A DNA stretch of 64,000 bases from JBBSEX01 sp038239345 (GTDB taxonomy: Bacteria > Acidobacteriota > Terriglobia > Bryobacterales > Bryobacteraceae): positions 186,001 to 250,000 of the forward strand of contig JBBSEX010000001.1 of assembly GCA_038239345.1 (NCBI GenBank), written 5' to 3'. The notes under the pieces are model-generated. The model ran no database searches. It worked only from the letters and a program-made list of their open reading frames with translations, and was not told the DNA's origin. Shown one piece after another: positions 8,506 to 16,670 of the stretch (position 1 is its first letter; every line of letters starts with the position of its first letter). Position numbers and translations under genes: made by a program.

Positions 8506-9402
8506 ATGAAAGCGATCTGCTTAAGAGATCCCGCCGATCTTGCATCGCTGGTGGAGACCGATGTACCGCAACCAGAGCCTGGTGCCGAAGAGATCCTCGT
8601 ACGGGTGGAAGCAGCCGGCTTGACGCCGACGGAATTGCTGTGGTATCCCACTACACACACCGCTGCCGGCCAGCCTCGGACGGACGTAATTCCCGGTCAT
8701 GAGTTTTCCGGCGTGGTGGATGGGCAGGAAGTTTTCGGCATGAACGATTGGTTTGCCGATGGTGCGATGGCCTGGTATTGCCTATCGCGACCGGGCTGGA
8801 TTGCGCCTAAGCCAGCGAACCTGACGCATGTCGAAGCCGCATCGGTGCCAATCGGCGCACTCACCGCCTGGCAAGGGCTTTTTGAGAAGGCCCACCTGCA
8901 ACCGGGAGAGACGGTGTTGATCCACGGTGGCGCGGGAGCGGTGGGCGTATATGCGATTCAACTGGCAAGTCATCATGGCGCCCGCGTCGTGGCAACGTCT
9001 TCCGCCGAGCATGTCGAATTCCTGAAGCAGCTTGGCGCTGGCCAGGTGATCGAATATCGAAATAGCCGCTTCGAGGATCAACTGCATGACGTCGATGTAG
9101 TATTTGACGGGGTCGGCGGCGAGACGCTGGAACGATCGTTGAGCGTTCTCAAACTGGGCGGCCGTTTAGTGACGATTGCCACCGGGAGTGAAGGCAGTCG
9201 CGACAAGGTCGTTAAGAACGCATTCTTTATCGTCGAACCGAATCGCGGGCAATTGCTGGAGATTACGCGGCTCCTGGAAGCGGGTGATGTAAAGCCAATT
9301 CTCGATAAGGAAATTTCGCTCGGAGACGCAATTGCGGCCTATCGGGGACTGTTCTCTTCTGGAAATCGCCGCGGGAAGCTTGTCGTGAATCTGGACCTAT
9401 AG
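8506..9402 (+). CDS. NADP-dependent medium-chain oxidoreductase (quinone oxidoreductase-like)
   Basis: This 298-residue MDR-superfamily protein has a GroES-like N-terminal domain (IPGHEFSGVVDGQEVFG) and a Rossmann domain with HGGAGAVGVYAIQLA for NADP binding, followed by VDVVFDGVGGETLERS. No structural or catalytic zinc ligands are evident, which places it with the zinc-independent quinone oxidoreductase / enone reductase branch. The substrate is unknown. Its 3' end overlaps the convergent methyltransferase gene by 6 bp. Confidence 0.88.
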   Translation: MKAICLRDPADLASLVETDVPQPEPGAEEILVRVEAAGLTPTELLWYPTTHTAAGQPRTDVIPGHEFSGVVDGQEVFGMNDWFADGAMAWYCLSRPGWIAPKPANLTHVEAASVPIGALTAWQGLFEKAHLQPGETVLIHGGAGAVGVYAIQLASHHGARVVATSSAEHVEFLKQLGAGQVIEYRNSRFEDQLHDVDVVFDGVGGETLERSLSVLKLGGRLVTIATGSEGSRDKVVKNAFFIVEPNRGQLLEITRLLEAGDVKPILDKEISLGDAIAAYRGLFSSGNRRGKLVVNLDL

Positions 9403-10008
9403 ACGCTTCTGAATCACCCATGTTGTCATCGAGCGTTGATCCTGAACGATGGTCGTCTTTATCGGCTCCAGCCATTCCGCGCTCAGCGCGTCGGTGATTT
9501 GTTTGAGCAGCGCCTCATCCACCAGATATCTTTCTGACCCATCGGGCAACAGAAAACGGCGTCCCGATAAGCGCTCTATCCTGTGTTCCATGCCAATCGA
9601 AGACGCCAGCCGGCAGAAGAAAATTCCTCCCGGCTTGAGGACCCGCCAAGTCCCGTTGAGCAGCGCGTTAAAGTGTTCGTCACCGCGAGCGAAATGTAGA
9701 ACCGCCGAGCTGAGCACCACATCGGCAAAGGCATCCGGAAAGGACATGCTTTCGATATCTTCTTCGCGGAAATTGCTGGCCGGCAGATCGGGCGCGAGCA
9801 AAGCCGCCAGATCGCGGACTGCATCGATAGCTGCCGAATCGGAGTCTACGCCACAGACCTCGTAGCCTTCCCGCAGAAGGTAAACCAGGTTGCGCCCGAT
9901 GCCGCACCCCACATCGAGAATCGTCATTCCGGGGACGATTCGTCCTTTTAATAATTGATCGAAGAGGTAGATATCGATGGGTCCGAATTGACGGTTGAGG
10001 TCGAACAT
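9397..10008 (-). CDS. Class I SAM-dependent methyltransferase
   Basis: This 203-residue Rossmann-fold methyltransferase has motif I ILDVGCGIGRNLVYLL, the acidic loop EVCGVDSDSAAID, motif II/III around SMSFPDAFADVVLSSAVLHF, and the post-motif HFNALLNGTWRVLKPGGIFFCR typical of the Methyltransf_11/25 group. It transfers a methyl group from S-adenosylmethionine to an unidentified small molecule. The final basic segment (TTIVQDQRSMTTWVIQKRL) is typical of the closing beta strands. It is a single-gene unit, divergent from the padR gene. Confidence 0.88.
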   Translation of the reverse strand: MFDLNRQFGPIDIYLFDQLLKGRIVPGMTILDVGCGIGRNLVYLLREGYEVCGVDSDSAAIDAVRDLAALLAPDLPASNFREEDIESMSFPDAFADVVLSSAVLHFARGDEHFNALLNGTWRVLKPGGIFFCRLASSIGMEHRIERLSGRRFLLPDGSERYLVDEALLKQITDALSAEWLEPIKTTIVQDQRSMTTWVIQKRL

Positions 10009-10101
10009 GAGTATTGCCTCATGGTAATCGACAGCATTTACCTATTGCATCCCCATAGATGATGTGTCACGATACCTATGGCGGGGCAATAGGAGTCTGA
10101 A

Positions 10102-10446
10102 ATGGGCAATAAAACTGAGGTTTGGCAGGGCACACTGGCGTTGATGGTGTTGAAGACAATTGAGAATCTGGGGCCGCTCCATGGCTACGGCATCGCCCGG
10201 CGGATTGAGCAGACAAGCGGCGATCTTCTAACTCTCAACTACGGGACGCTGTATCCGGCGCTGCTGAAACTGGAACAGGAAGGCTCGATTGTCTCCGAAT
10301 GGGGACTGTCGGAAAACAATCGTAAAGCCAAATTTTACAAGCTCACTCGCACAGGCCGGAAGCAGCTGGAAAGAGAAGCGCGGAACTGGGAACAGGCTAC
10401 GGCGATTCTGGCGAAATTCCTGAGCGGCTCAGAGGATCCGGCATGA
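10102..10446 (+). CDS. PadR family transcriptional regulator
   Basis: This 114-residue winged-helix protein has the PadR signature LMVLKTIENLGPLHGYGIARRI and the wing region LNYGTLYPALLKLEQEGSIVSEW. In Acidobacteriota this short PadR type nearly always precedes an ADOP permease gene and is assumed to repress it. Here it overlaps that gene by ATGA, giving a coupled two-gene operon. The leader (10009-10101) is the likely operator region, but I see no clear palindrome in it. Confidence 0.93.
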   Translation: MGNKTEVWQGTLALMVLKTIENLGPLHGYGIARRIEQTSGDLLTLNYGTLYPALLKLEQEGSIVSEWGLSENNRKAKFYKLTRTGRKQLEREARNWEQATAILAKFLSGSEDPA

Positions 10447-13091
10447 AGACCATGCGCATGTGGCTGCTTCGGCTGGCAGGGCTGCTGCCCAACTCCCGGC
10501 GTGAAGGTGAGTTCTCCGATGAGATCGAATCTCATCTGCAGATGGAGATCGACGATCTTGTTCGCGGGGGCATGACGCCCGGGGAAGCGCGGCGCCAAGC
10601 CATTCGAAATCTTGGCGGCATGGAGCGAACAAAGCTGGCCTACCGGGATCAAAACAGCGTGCCGTTGCTGGAGAATCTGGTGCAGGACGCTCGATTCGCC
10701 CTGCGGCAGCTGCGGAAGAATCCTGGATTCACTGCCACGGCGATTCTGATGCTCTCTCTCGGCATGTGCGCCAGTATCGCCATTTTTGCCTTCGTCGACG
10801 CAGCGCTGGCGAAGCCTCTGCCCTATCGCAATCCACAGCGGCTAGCCGCCGTTTATGAAAAACTGCCCCGCTGCGAGAAATGCAACCTGTCGTTCTTGGA
10901 TTACCTCGACTGGAAGAAGTTGAACAAAAGTTTCAGCTCGATGGATGTCTACCAGGGTAGAAACCCAATTGTGACGACGTCTTCAGGAGCCGAAAAGTCT
11001 CGCGCGGGCCGGGTGAGCGATGGCTTCTTTCGCACTCTCGGCATTGCGCCAATCCTTGGGCGGAATTTTTATGCAGGCGAAGATTTACCCGCGTCGCCGC
11101 GAACCGTCCTGCTGAGTTACTCCGCCTGGCAAAAACGGTTTGCTGGAAGAACAGACATCTTGGGCCAGACGGTGACGCTGGACGGCGAGCCGAACACGAT
11201 CATCGGCGTGCTGCCACAAGATTTCCATTTCGCCCTTATCGGGCCAGCCGAATTTTGGGTTTCGCTCCATGCCGGCGGATCTTGTGAAGATCGCCGAAGC
11301 TGCCACAATCTCTACGGCGTTGGCCGGCTGAAAGACGGCGTCTCCATCGAATCGGCGGCGGCCAACATGGTACTGATCGCCCAGCAGTTGGAAAAGGGAT
11401 ATCCCGATTCCAATCGCGGACAGGGTGCCAATATCATGCAGCTATCGGAGGCGATTGTCGGCGAGATACGCCCGATTCTCCTGGTGCTCTTGGGTGGGGC
11501 GGGCTTGTTGCTGCTAATCGCATGCGTCAATATCGCAAGCCTTCTGTTATTGCGTTCCGAAGGCCGCAGGCGCGAGATGGCGGTCCGCAGCGCGTTGGGT
11601 GCTTCCTCAGGTAGATTGATCCGCCAGTTTGTCACCGAGGGGTTGGTGCTGGTGGCGGCCGCAAGCGCGCTGGGCCTGTTGGGCGCCCACTGGGCAATGC
11701 AACTGTTAATCGGCTTGATTCCGGAATACATGATGGCGGATATGCCTTATCTGCAGGGCCTTGGCTTGAACCTCCGGGTAACGGCATTCGGCGCTGCGAT
11801 CGCCATACTCGCGGCGGTGCTGTTCGCGCTCACTCCCGCCTTACGCCTATCCTCGCCGGACATGCGCGAAGGGATGGCCGAAGGCAGCCGCGGGTCAGCC
11901 GGCAATACCTGGCGCAGGCTCGGTTCCAAACTCGTCGTGGTGGAATTGGCGACGGCGATGGTGTTGTTAGTGGGAGCTGGACTGCTAGGCAAGAGTCTGT
12001 ACTTGCTTCTTAAAGTGGATCTGGGCATGAAGCCCGATCATCTGGCTACGTTACGGGTAGCCATACCGAAAAACGGCAACGAGAAGATGGAGCAGAGGAT
12101 CGCGATCGCCCGAAATATCGTGGGCGAGATCGCCAGTCTGCCAGGGGTCCAGTCGGTCGGAATTACCGATGTGTTGCCTGTAAGTTTCAATGGAAATACG
12201 GACTGGATCCGGTTTGTCGGCAAGCCCTATAACGGCGAACACAATGAAGTGAACGGCCGCCAGGTAAGCCCTGGCTATTTCAAGACCATACAAGCGAGGC
12301 TGCTCCAAGGGCGCTACTTTACCGAGTCCGACGACGCATCGAAGCCCAAGATCGTCATCATTAATAAGATGCTGGCGAAGCAATATTTCCCCGGTGAAGA
12401 TCCCATCGGGAAGAAGTTTGGCGATACAAGTTTGACTCCGAAATCTATTCGAGAAGTGGTGGGAGTTATCGATGACGTCCGGGACGGTGCTCTCGATTCG
12501 GAGATCTGGGCGGCGGAATACGCTCCGTTCAACCAAGATCCCGATCTTTATTTCGCTATTGTCGTCAGAACATCCCAAGATGAAGGCTCGCTGCTCCCGG
12601 CCATGACGGCTACCATTCGTAAGATTGATGCCGGCTTCGTGACCACCGACACCGTTAGCATGATGGAAAAAATTTCAAGCTCACCCACGGCCTATATCCA
12701 TCGATCGTCGGCTTGGCTGGTGGGTGCCTTTGCGGCGATGGCGCTGTTGTTGGGCGTCGTCGGGCTCTACGGCGTAATCGCCTACTCGGTGAGCCAGAGA
12801 ACGCGCGAAATCGGAGTGCGGATGGCACTCGGTGCGCAGCCAGGCGCCGTCTACCGCTTAGTATTGCTGGAAGCCGGATGGTTGATCGGTGCTGGAATCG
12901 TTTCCGGCCTGCTCTGTTCCATCGCGCTTTCTTCCCTCCTGCGCCAACTCTTGTTTGGAGTTAAGACTTGGGACTGGATGACCCTGACGGGCGTTGCCAT
13001 CGTGCTTGGCATATCCGCGCTATTAGCCAGTTATCTTCCGGCGCGGCGCGCTGCCGCCGTAAATCCCCTCGACGCCCTGCGCGCGGAGTAG
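10443..13091 (+). CDS. ADOP-type ABC transporter permease (FtsX/MacB-like, duplicated)
   Basis: This 882-residue protein has an N-terminal cytoplasmic permease_N segment (MRMWLLRLAGLLPNSRREGEF) and a first transmembrane helix near residue 95. A MacB-like periplasmic core follows, then an FtsX domain at about 340-460 (LLLLIACVNIASLLLLRSEG and RREMAVRSALGAS). A second MacB core and a second FtsX domain follow at about 750-875, with RTREIGVRMALGAQPGAV and the closing ARRAAAVNPLDALRAE. ADOP proteins lack a neighbouring ATPase gene, as here, and their substrate is unknown. It is coupled to padR by a 4-bp overlap. Confidence 0.92.
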   Translation: MKTMRMWLLRLAGLLPNSRREGEFSDEIESHLQMEIDDLVRGGMTPGEARRQAIRNLGGMERTKLAYRDQNSVPLLENLVQDARFALRQLRKNPGFTATAILMLSLGMCASIAIFAFVDAALAKPLPYRNPQRLAAVYEKLPRCEKCNLSFLDYLDWKKLNKSFSSMDVYQGRNPIVTTSSGAEKSRAGRVSDGFFRTLGIAPILGRNFYAGEDLPASPRTVLLSYSAWQKRFAGRTDILGQTVTLDGEPNTIIGVLPQDFHFALIGPAEFWVSLHAGGSCEDRRSCHNLYGVGRLKDGVSIESAAANMVLIAQQLEKGYPDSNRGQGANIMQLSEAIVGEIRPILLVLLGGAGLLLLIACVNIASLLLLRSEGRRREMAVRSALGASSGRLIRQFVTEGLVLVAAASALGLLGAHWAMQLLIGLIPEYMMADMPYLQGLGLNLRVTAFGAAIAILAAVLFALTPALRLSSPDMREGMAEGSRGSAGNTWRRLGSKLVVVELATAMVLLVGAGLLGKSLYLLLKVDLGMKPDHLATLRVAIPKNGNEKMEQRIAIARNIVGEIASLPGVQSVGITDVLPVSFNGNTDWIRFVGKPYNGEHNEVNGRQVSPGYFKTIQARLLQGRYFTESDDASKPKIVIINKMLAKQYFPGEDPIGKKFGDTSLTPKSIREVVGVIDDVRDGALDSEIWAAEYAPFNQDPDLYFAIVVRTSQDEGSLLPAMTATIRKIDAGFVTTDTVSMMEKISSSPTAYIHRSSAWLVGAFAAMALLLGVVGLYGVIAYSVSQRTREIGVRMALGAQPGAVYRLVLLEAGWLIGAGIVSGLLCSIALSSLLRQLLFGVKTWDWMTLTGVAIVLGISALLASYLPARRAAAVNPLDALRAE

Positions 13092-13163
13092 CGGCACTCA
13101 TTTTTCCCCGACTCGCACATGAACTGGCGGCGAGTGCGCTTTTCTGGAATGATGTTCTAAGCG

Positions 13164-14168
13164 ATGAACGATCAGACCACGGCTAAGTTGATTCTCAAAG
13201 GCGATCAGGAGGACAGAGTCATCGTTTTAGGTCGAGAGATTCCATCGCGAATCGGGAGGAGCGTTCGCTGCGAGATCGTTCTACAGGGCGAGGGTGTGTC
13301 CCGGCATCACGCCATCGTCCAATACGACGCTTCCGGGATCTATTCGATTCTCGATTTAAACAGCCGCAACGGCACCTATCTTAACGGGCAGCGATTGAAC
13401 GGATCGTCCGATTTACACGACGGCGACATCTTGAAAATCGGGGACTTCACGTTGGCCTTTGTACATAGTGGTTCTGGTCTGGCACGGCCCGATGTGGCCA
13501 CGATGAGCTGTGGGGAAACCCTTCCGACGCTCGCCACGGCTAAGATTACGGTTCTGGTGATCGATGTAAGAGACTTCACGGTGTTGTCGCGCAAGCTGGG
13601 CGACATGCAGATCGCCGCGGTGATGACCGCTTTTAATCGTGAGGCCGGCGCCATCCTGGATAAGTCCGGGGCGTGGGGATGGAAACATATTGGCGATGCC
13701 GTTATGGCTGTGTGGGCGCATCAGGCGCATCAAACCCCGTTGTTTATGGTGCGCACGGCCTTGGCGGCGATAGCGGAAATTCATGAATCCGTCCAGCTGC
13801 TGCAGGATCGATTTGACCTCACTGATCCGATTCTGATCGGAGCGGGCTTGAATACCGGCACGGCCTCGATTGGCAATCTGGGCAGCGGGGCGGCGGCGGA
13901 TTACACCGCGCTCGGCGATGTGGTGAATAAGGCCTTTCGCCTGGAGTCCAGCACCCGGCAGTTGAATATGGATATCGCGTTCGGCGAAGAGGTTGAGGCC
14001 GTGCTAAGCGAAGTGATCGACGTCGGTGAAAGTGCCCGGCTGCAACAAGTGCAACTCAAAGGTTACGACACGGTCTCTGGCGTCTATTCTTTCAACTTGG
14101 ATGGACTTGCACCGCTGATCAAATTATTAGACGCGCGATTGCCGGTGAGTGAGATCATCACTCGTTGA
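13164..14168 (+). CDS. FHA domain-class III adenylate/guanylate cyclase
   Basis: The 334 residues contain an N-terminal FHA domain at about 15-100, with RIGRSVRCEIVL, the phosphothreonine-binding GVSRHHAIV and NSRNGTYLNG. A class III nucleotide cyclase domain follows at about 130-310: ITVLVIDVRDFTVLSRKLGD and HIGDAVMAVWAHQ carry the metal-binding Asp residues, and AADYTALGDVVNKAFRLES follows. It should make cAMP or cGMP in the cytoplasm under control of a phosphorylated partner recognised by the FHA domain. A Ser/Thr kinase lies 25 kb away; a link is only inference. The last 135 bp of the gene are repeated at 15346-15480. Confidence 0.9.
   Translation: MNDQTTAKLILKGDQEDRVIVLGREIPSRIGRSVRCEIVLQGEGVSRHHAIVQYDASGIYSILDLNSRNGTYLNGQRLNGSSDLHDGDILKIGDFTLAFVHSGSGLARPDVATMSCGETLPTLATAKITVLVIDVRDFTVLSRKLGDMQIAAVMTAFNREAGAILDKSGAWGWKHIGDAVMAVWAHQAHQTPLFMVRTALAAIAEIHESVQLLQDRFDLTDPILIGAGLNTGTASIGNLGSGAAADYTALGDVVNKAFRLESSTRQLNMDIAFGEEVEAVLSEVIDVGESARLQQVQLKGYDTVSGVYSFNLDGLAPLIKLLDARLPVSEIITR
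14034..14168 (+). repeat. Direct repeat copy 1 (3' end of cyclase gene)
   Basis: These 135 bp are the final 44 codons and stop of the FHA-cyclase gene. They align without gaps to 15346-15480, with 10 differing bases (about 93 percent identity), four of which are silent codon changes. Confidence 0.95.
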
Positions 14169-14219
14169 CGCCTTTCAACTACTGATGGGGAGCGGATAGA
14201 GATTTACCAGGAGGCGGAA

Positions 14220-15341
14220 TTGATCCGATTTCTTTAGGGCGTCGGCGTGGTTCTTGTGTTGGTGGCAGCCGCTGCTGGCGTGATGGGAACCCCAAGGTTA
14301 CAGGCACAAGTTCCCTCGGTTCGGTCCACGCGAGATGTGATCTCGCGGCTGGAAAACGAGGTTCCAGGTCTGATGAAACAGGGCGGAGTTCCTGGGATGT
14401 CGATCGCCTTGATCCGCGGTGGGCAGACGATCTGGCTGCATGGTTTCGGAATGAAGAACAAGCAGACGGGAGAACCCGTCCGGACGGACACGGTCTTTGA
14501 AGCTGCTTCTCTGAGCAAGCCTGTATTTACTTACGGCGTGCTGAAGCTGGTCGACCAGGGAAAGCTCGATCTCGATACTCCGTTGAGCTTTTATTTGCCA
14601 AAGCCCTACGTTCCAGATGAACGCGTAGGCAAGATCACGGCTCGATTGGTATTGAGCCATCGAACCGGCTTTCCGAATTGACGGGGCGACGATGGGACGC
14701 TTTGCATCTATTTCTCTCCCGGAGAACGTTTCAGCTACTCAGGCGAGGGATACATCTATCTGCAACATGTGGTCGAGCAGATTACGGGGAAACCGCTGTA
14801 CGTCTACATGGACGAAGTCGTTTTCAAGCCGTTGGGAATGACGAATAGCAGCTATGTGTGGAGGCCAAGCTTTGACGGCCTGACGGCTACCGGATATGAC
14901 TCCAAAGGAGCACCGGGTGAGCTAGAGAAACCGAAAGAAGCCGGAGCAGCATCCAGCCTGAACACTACCGCCAGCGACTACGCCCTTTTCGTAGACGCGG
15001 TCTTAAATGGCAAAGGGCTTTCGTCCTCCGTGCTTCGTCAGATGGAGACGCCTGTGATCGCGCTCGATCCGACTTGCAGGATCTGCATTAAGCAGGAACC
15101 GAAAGAACTATCGAAGACGCTTTTCTGGGGCTTGGGATGGGGCATTCAGCGCGAAGATAAGAGCGTCATGCTCTGGCATTGGGGCGATAACGGAGTCTTA
15201 AAAGCGTTTGTGATGGCCGACCCGAAAAGAAGGCCGGGCGTCGTGATGTTCGCAAATGGCGAAGATGCGCTGAACGTCGCAAAGCCGATCGTCGACACCG
15301 AAATCGACACAGACTCCCTGGCATTCGCTTGGCTGAAATGA
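14220..15341 (+). pseudogene. Beta-lactamase-family serine hydrolase interrupted by two in-frame stops
   Basis: One continuous reading frame runs from a TTG at 14220, preceded by a strong AGGAGG (14209-14214), to the stop at 15339. It encodes a signal peptide, the SLSK active-site motif in FEAASLSKPVFTYG, and a C-terminal half with FSYSGEGYIYLQ and FGLGWG-like HWGDNG segments. TAG at 14235 interrupts the signal peptide. TGA at 14679 follows HRTGFPN where Trp (TGG) is expected in HRTGFPNWR of this family. The Ser-Lys pair and the YSG motif end up on separate fragments. A GTG at 14247 could bypass the first stop but not the second. It lies between the two repeat copies. Confidence 0.85.
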
Positions 15342-15345
15342 AGCA

Positions 15346-15480
15346 GCCCGGCTGCAACAAGTGCAACTCAAAGCTTACGGCACAGTCTCTGGTGTCTATT
15401 CTTTCAACTCGGATGGACTTGCGCCGCTGTTGAAATTATTAGACGCGCGATTGCCGGTGAGTGAGATCTTCACTCGCTGA
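15346..15480 (+). repeat. Direct repeat copy 2 (orphan 3' end of a cyclase gene)
   Basis: This copy still reads in frame as the cyclase C-terminus (ARLQQVQLKAYGTVSGVYSF and onward to VSEIFTR and a stop) but has no cyclase gene body in front of it. It begins 4 bp after the stop of the hydrolase pseudogene. Differences from copy 1 include five changed amino acids, so it looks like the remnant of a diverged tandem paralogue rather than a recent copy. Confidence 0.9.
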
Positions 15481-15535
15481 AGTTCACCGCGGCGAGCGAT
15501 ATCGTTTTCTAAATTCGATCGTGTATAATCCACAG

Positions 15536-16045
15536 ATGCAACGCATACCCTGGAGCACAATTGCGCTCGGCTCGCTGTTGCTCATCTCGGGCAGTTCGAA
15601 AGGACAAAAAGTGCAATCTCCGCAACCGGAAAAACCGACGCCGCCTGTCAAAGTGGAGCAGCGCGGGCGCATCCTTGGAATCGGCGGTGTCTTCTTCAAA
15701 TCCGCTAATCGCGATCAAATGCGCGAATGGTATTCGAAGCATCTTGGACTCGCCGACAAAGGCCACGGCGCGATGCTTCCGTGGCGCGAACACGACGACC
15801 CGCAAAAGGAACACGTTACGGTTTGGACTGTTTTTCCCAGCTCCAGTGACTACTTCGATCCCAGCCCCGCACCGTTCATGTTCAACTACATCGTCGACGA
15901 TATGGATGCTTTGCTCGACCGCTTAAAACAAGAGGGAGTAAAGATCGACGCCAAACGAATGGATGAATCGTACGGTCGCTTTGCCTGGATCTATGATCTG
16001 GATGGGAATAAGATTGAGCTCTGGCAACCGGCGGTAAAGCCCTAA
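15536..16045 (+). CDS. Secreted VOC (glyoxalase/bleomycin resistance)-family protein
   Basis: The 169-residue protein starts at an ATG and has a hydrophobic signal (MQRIPWSTIALGSLLLISG). The VOC domain covers about residues 45-165, from ILGIGGVFFKSANRDQMREW, through a YIVDDMDALLDRLKQEGV helix, to DLDGNKIELWQP. The terminal Glu is the usual metal ligand of the last VOC module, suggesting a metal-dependent enzyme or ligand-binding protein; the substrate is unknown. Export is unusual for VOC proteins. An open frame extends upstream to 15461, but that part lies inside the repeat and is not credible. Confidence 0.8.
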   Translation: MQRIPWSTIALGSLLLISGSSKGQKVQSPQPEKPTPPVKVEQRGRILGIGGVFFKSANRDQMREWYSKHLGLADKGHGAMLPWREHDDPQKEHVTVWTVFPSSSDYFDPSPAPFMFNYIVDDMDALLDRLKQEGVKIDAKRMDESYGRFAWIYDLDGNKIELWQPAVKP

Positions 16046-16081
16046 CGGCCTTCCACGGCACTTACTAAGTTCACCGCCGCT

Positions 16082-16567
16082 TCAAAGTCCGTACGCTGTT
16101 TTTAGAACGCCCGCCGCGGTTTTCAGGAGCCCGGCGCCTGCTTCCGCGCGCCACGACCTTCTGTCGTAATAGTAATACCAGGGCACTCCCGGATAATAAT
16201 GCCGCAGCAATGGAGCGCACATCATGGGGCAGGGAATTCGTTCGGAGAAAATCTGTAAGACTCGCAGGTTGGGCTTCGTGCGGAAGTATTCGGCCGCCCT
16301 GCCTTCCGAATGAAAACCTACTTCGGCATCCGGTGTTTGTGCCGGTCCAAACTCCTTAATAAGCTCGGCGATCGTTGTATTCGGATTCACCAGCACTCGC
16401 TTGACCCCATCGGCGTCGGCATAAAGCCAGGCGGTGATGTTGATCGCGCCTAAATATTTCTCGGTTGTGAAGCCTCGGTTTCGGCGGCGAAAATCCAGCG
16501 CTTCCATGGGAAGACGCATATCGCACGGAGTACTACCGGCAGGTTGAGAATTTGGAGTTCTGGGCAT
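16082..16567 (-). CDS. Small deaminase-like protein (polymorphic-toxin-type domain)
   Basis: The 161 residues include an HSEGRAAEYF motif (His86, Glu88) and a later FSERIPCPMMCAPL motif (Cys113, Cys117) followed by PGVPWYYYYDR. An HxE helix followed by a PC...C helix is the zinc site of the cytidine deaminase superfamily, and this overall pattern resembles nucleic-acid/nucleotide deaminase domains of polymorphic toxins. The Cys spacing is three residues rather than the common two. There is no secretion domain and no obvious immunity gene beside it. I prefer the ATG at 16567, with AGGAGG 13 nt upstream; a TTG at 16660 is possible. It diverges from the TonB-type receptor. Confidence 0.55.
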   Translation of the reverse strand: MPRTPNSQPAGSTPCDMRLPMEALDFRRRNRGFTTEKYLGAINITAWLYADADGVKRVLVNPNTTIAELIKEFGPAQTPDAEVGFHSEGRAAEYFRTKPNLRVLQIFSERIPCPMMCAPLLRHYYPGVPWYYYYDRRSWRAEAGAGLLKTAAGVLKTAYGL

Positions 16568-16670
16568 GGTAGAAGCCTGACCTCCTAAATCTATATCACG
16601 TTTCAAGGATTGAAACGGAGCTAGATCTGGTTCGCTCACGCTTGCTATCATTAATGCCAACGTTCCTGGG

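Noticed and set aside
13092..13163. Possible terminator hairpin after the ADOP gene
   Set aside because: The only stem is about 6 bp with a 13-base loop and a short T stretch; too weak to annotate.
14679..14681. TGA as a selenocysteine codon
   Set aside because: The position corresponds to a conserved Trp in this hydrolase family, a second stop (TAG) occurs in the same gene, and no selenocysteine element is evident.
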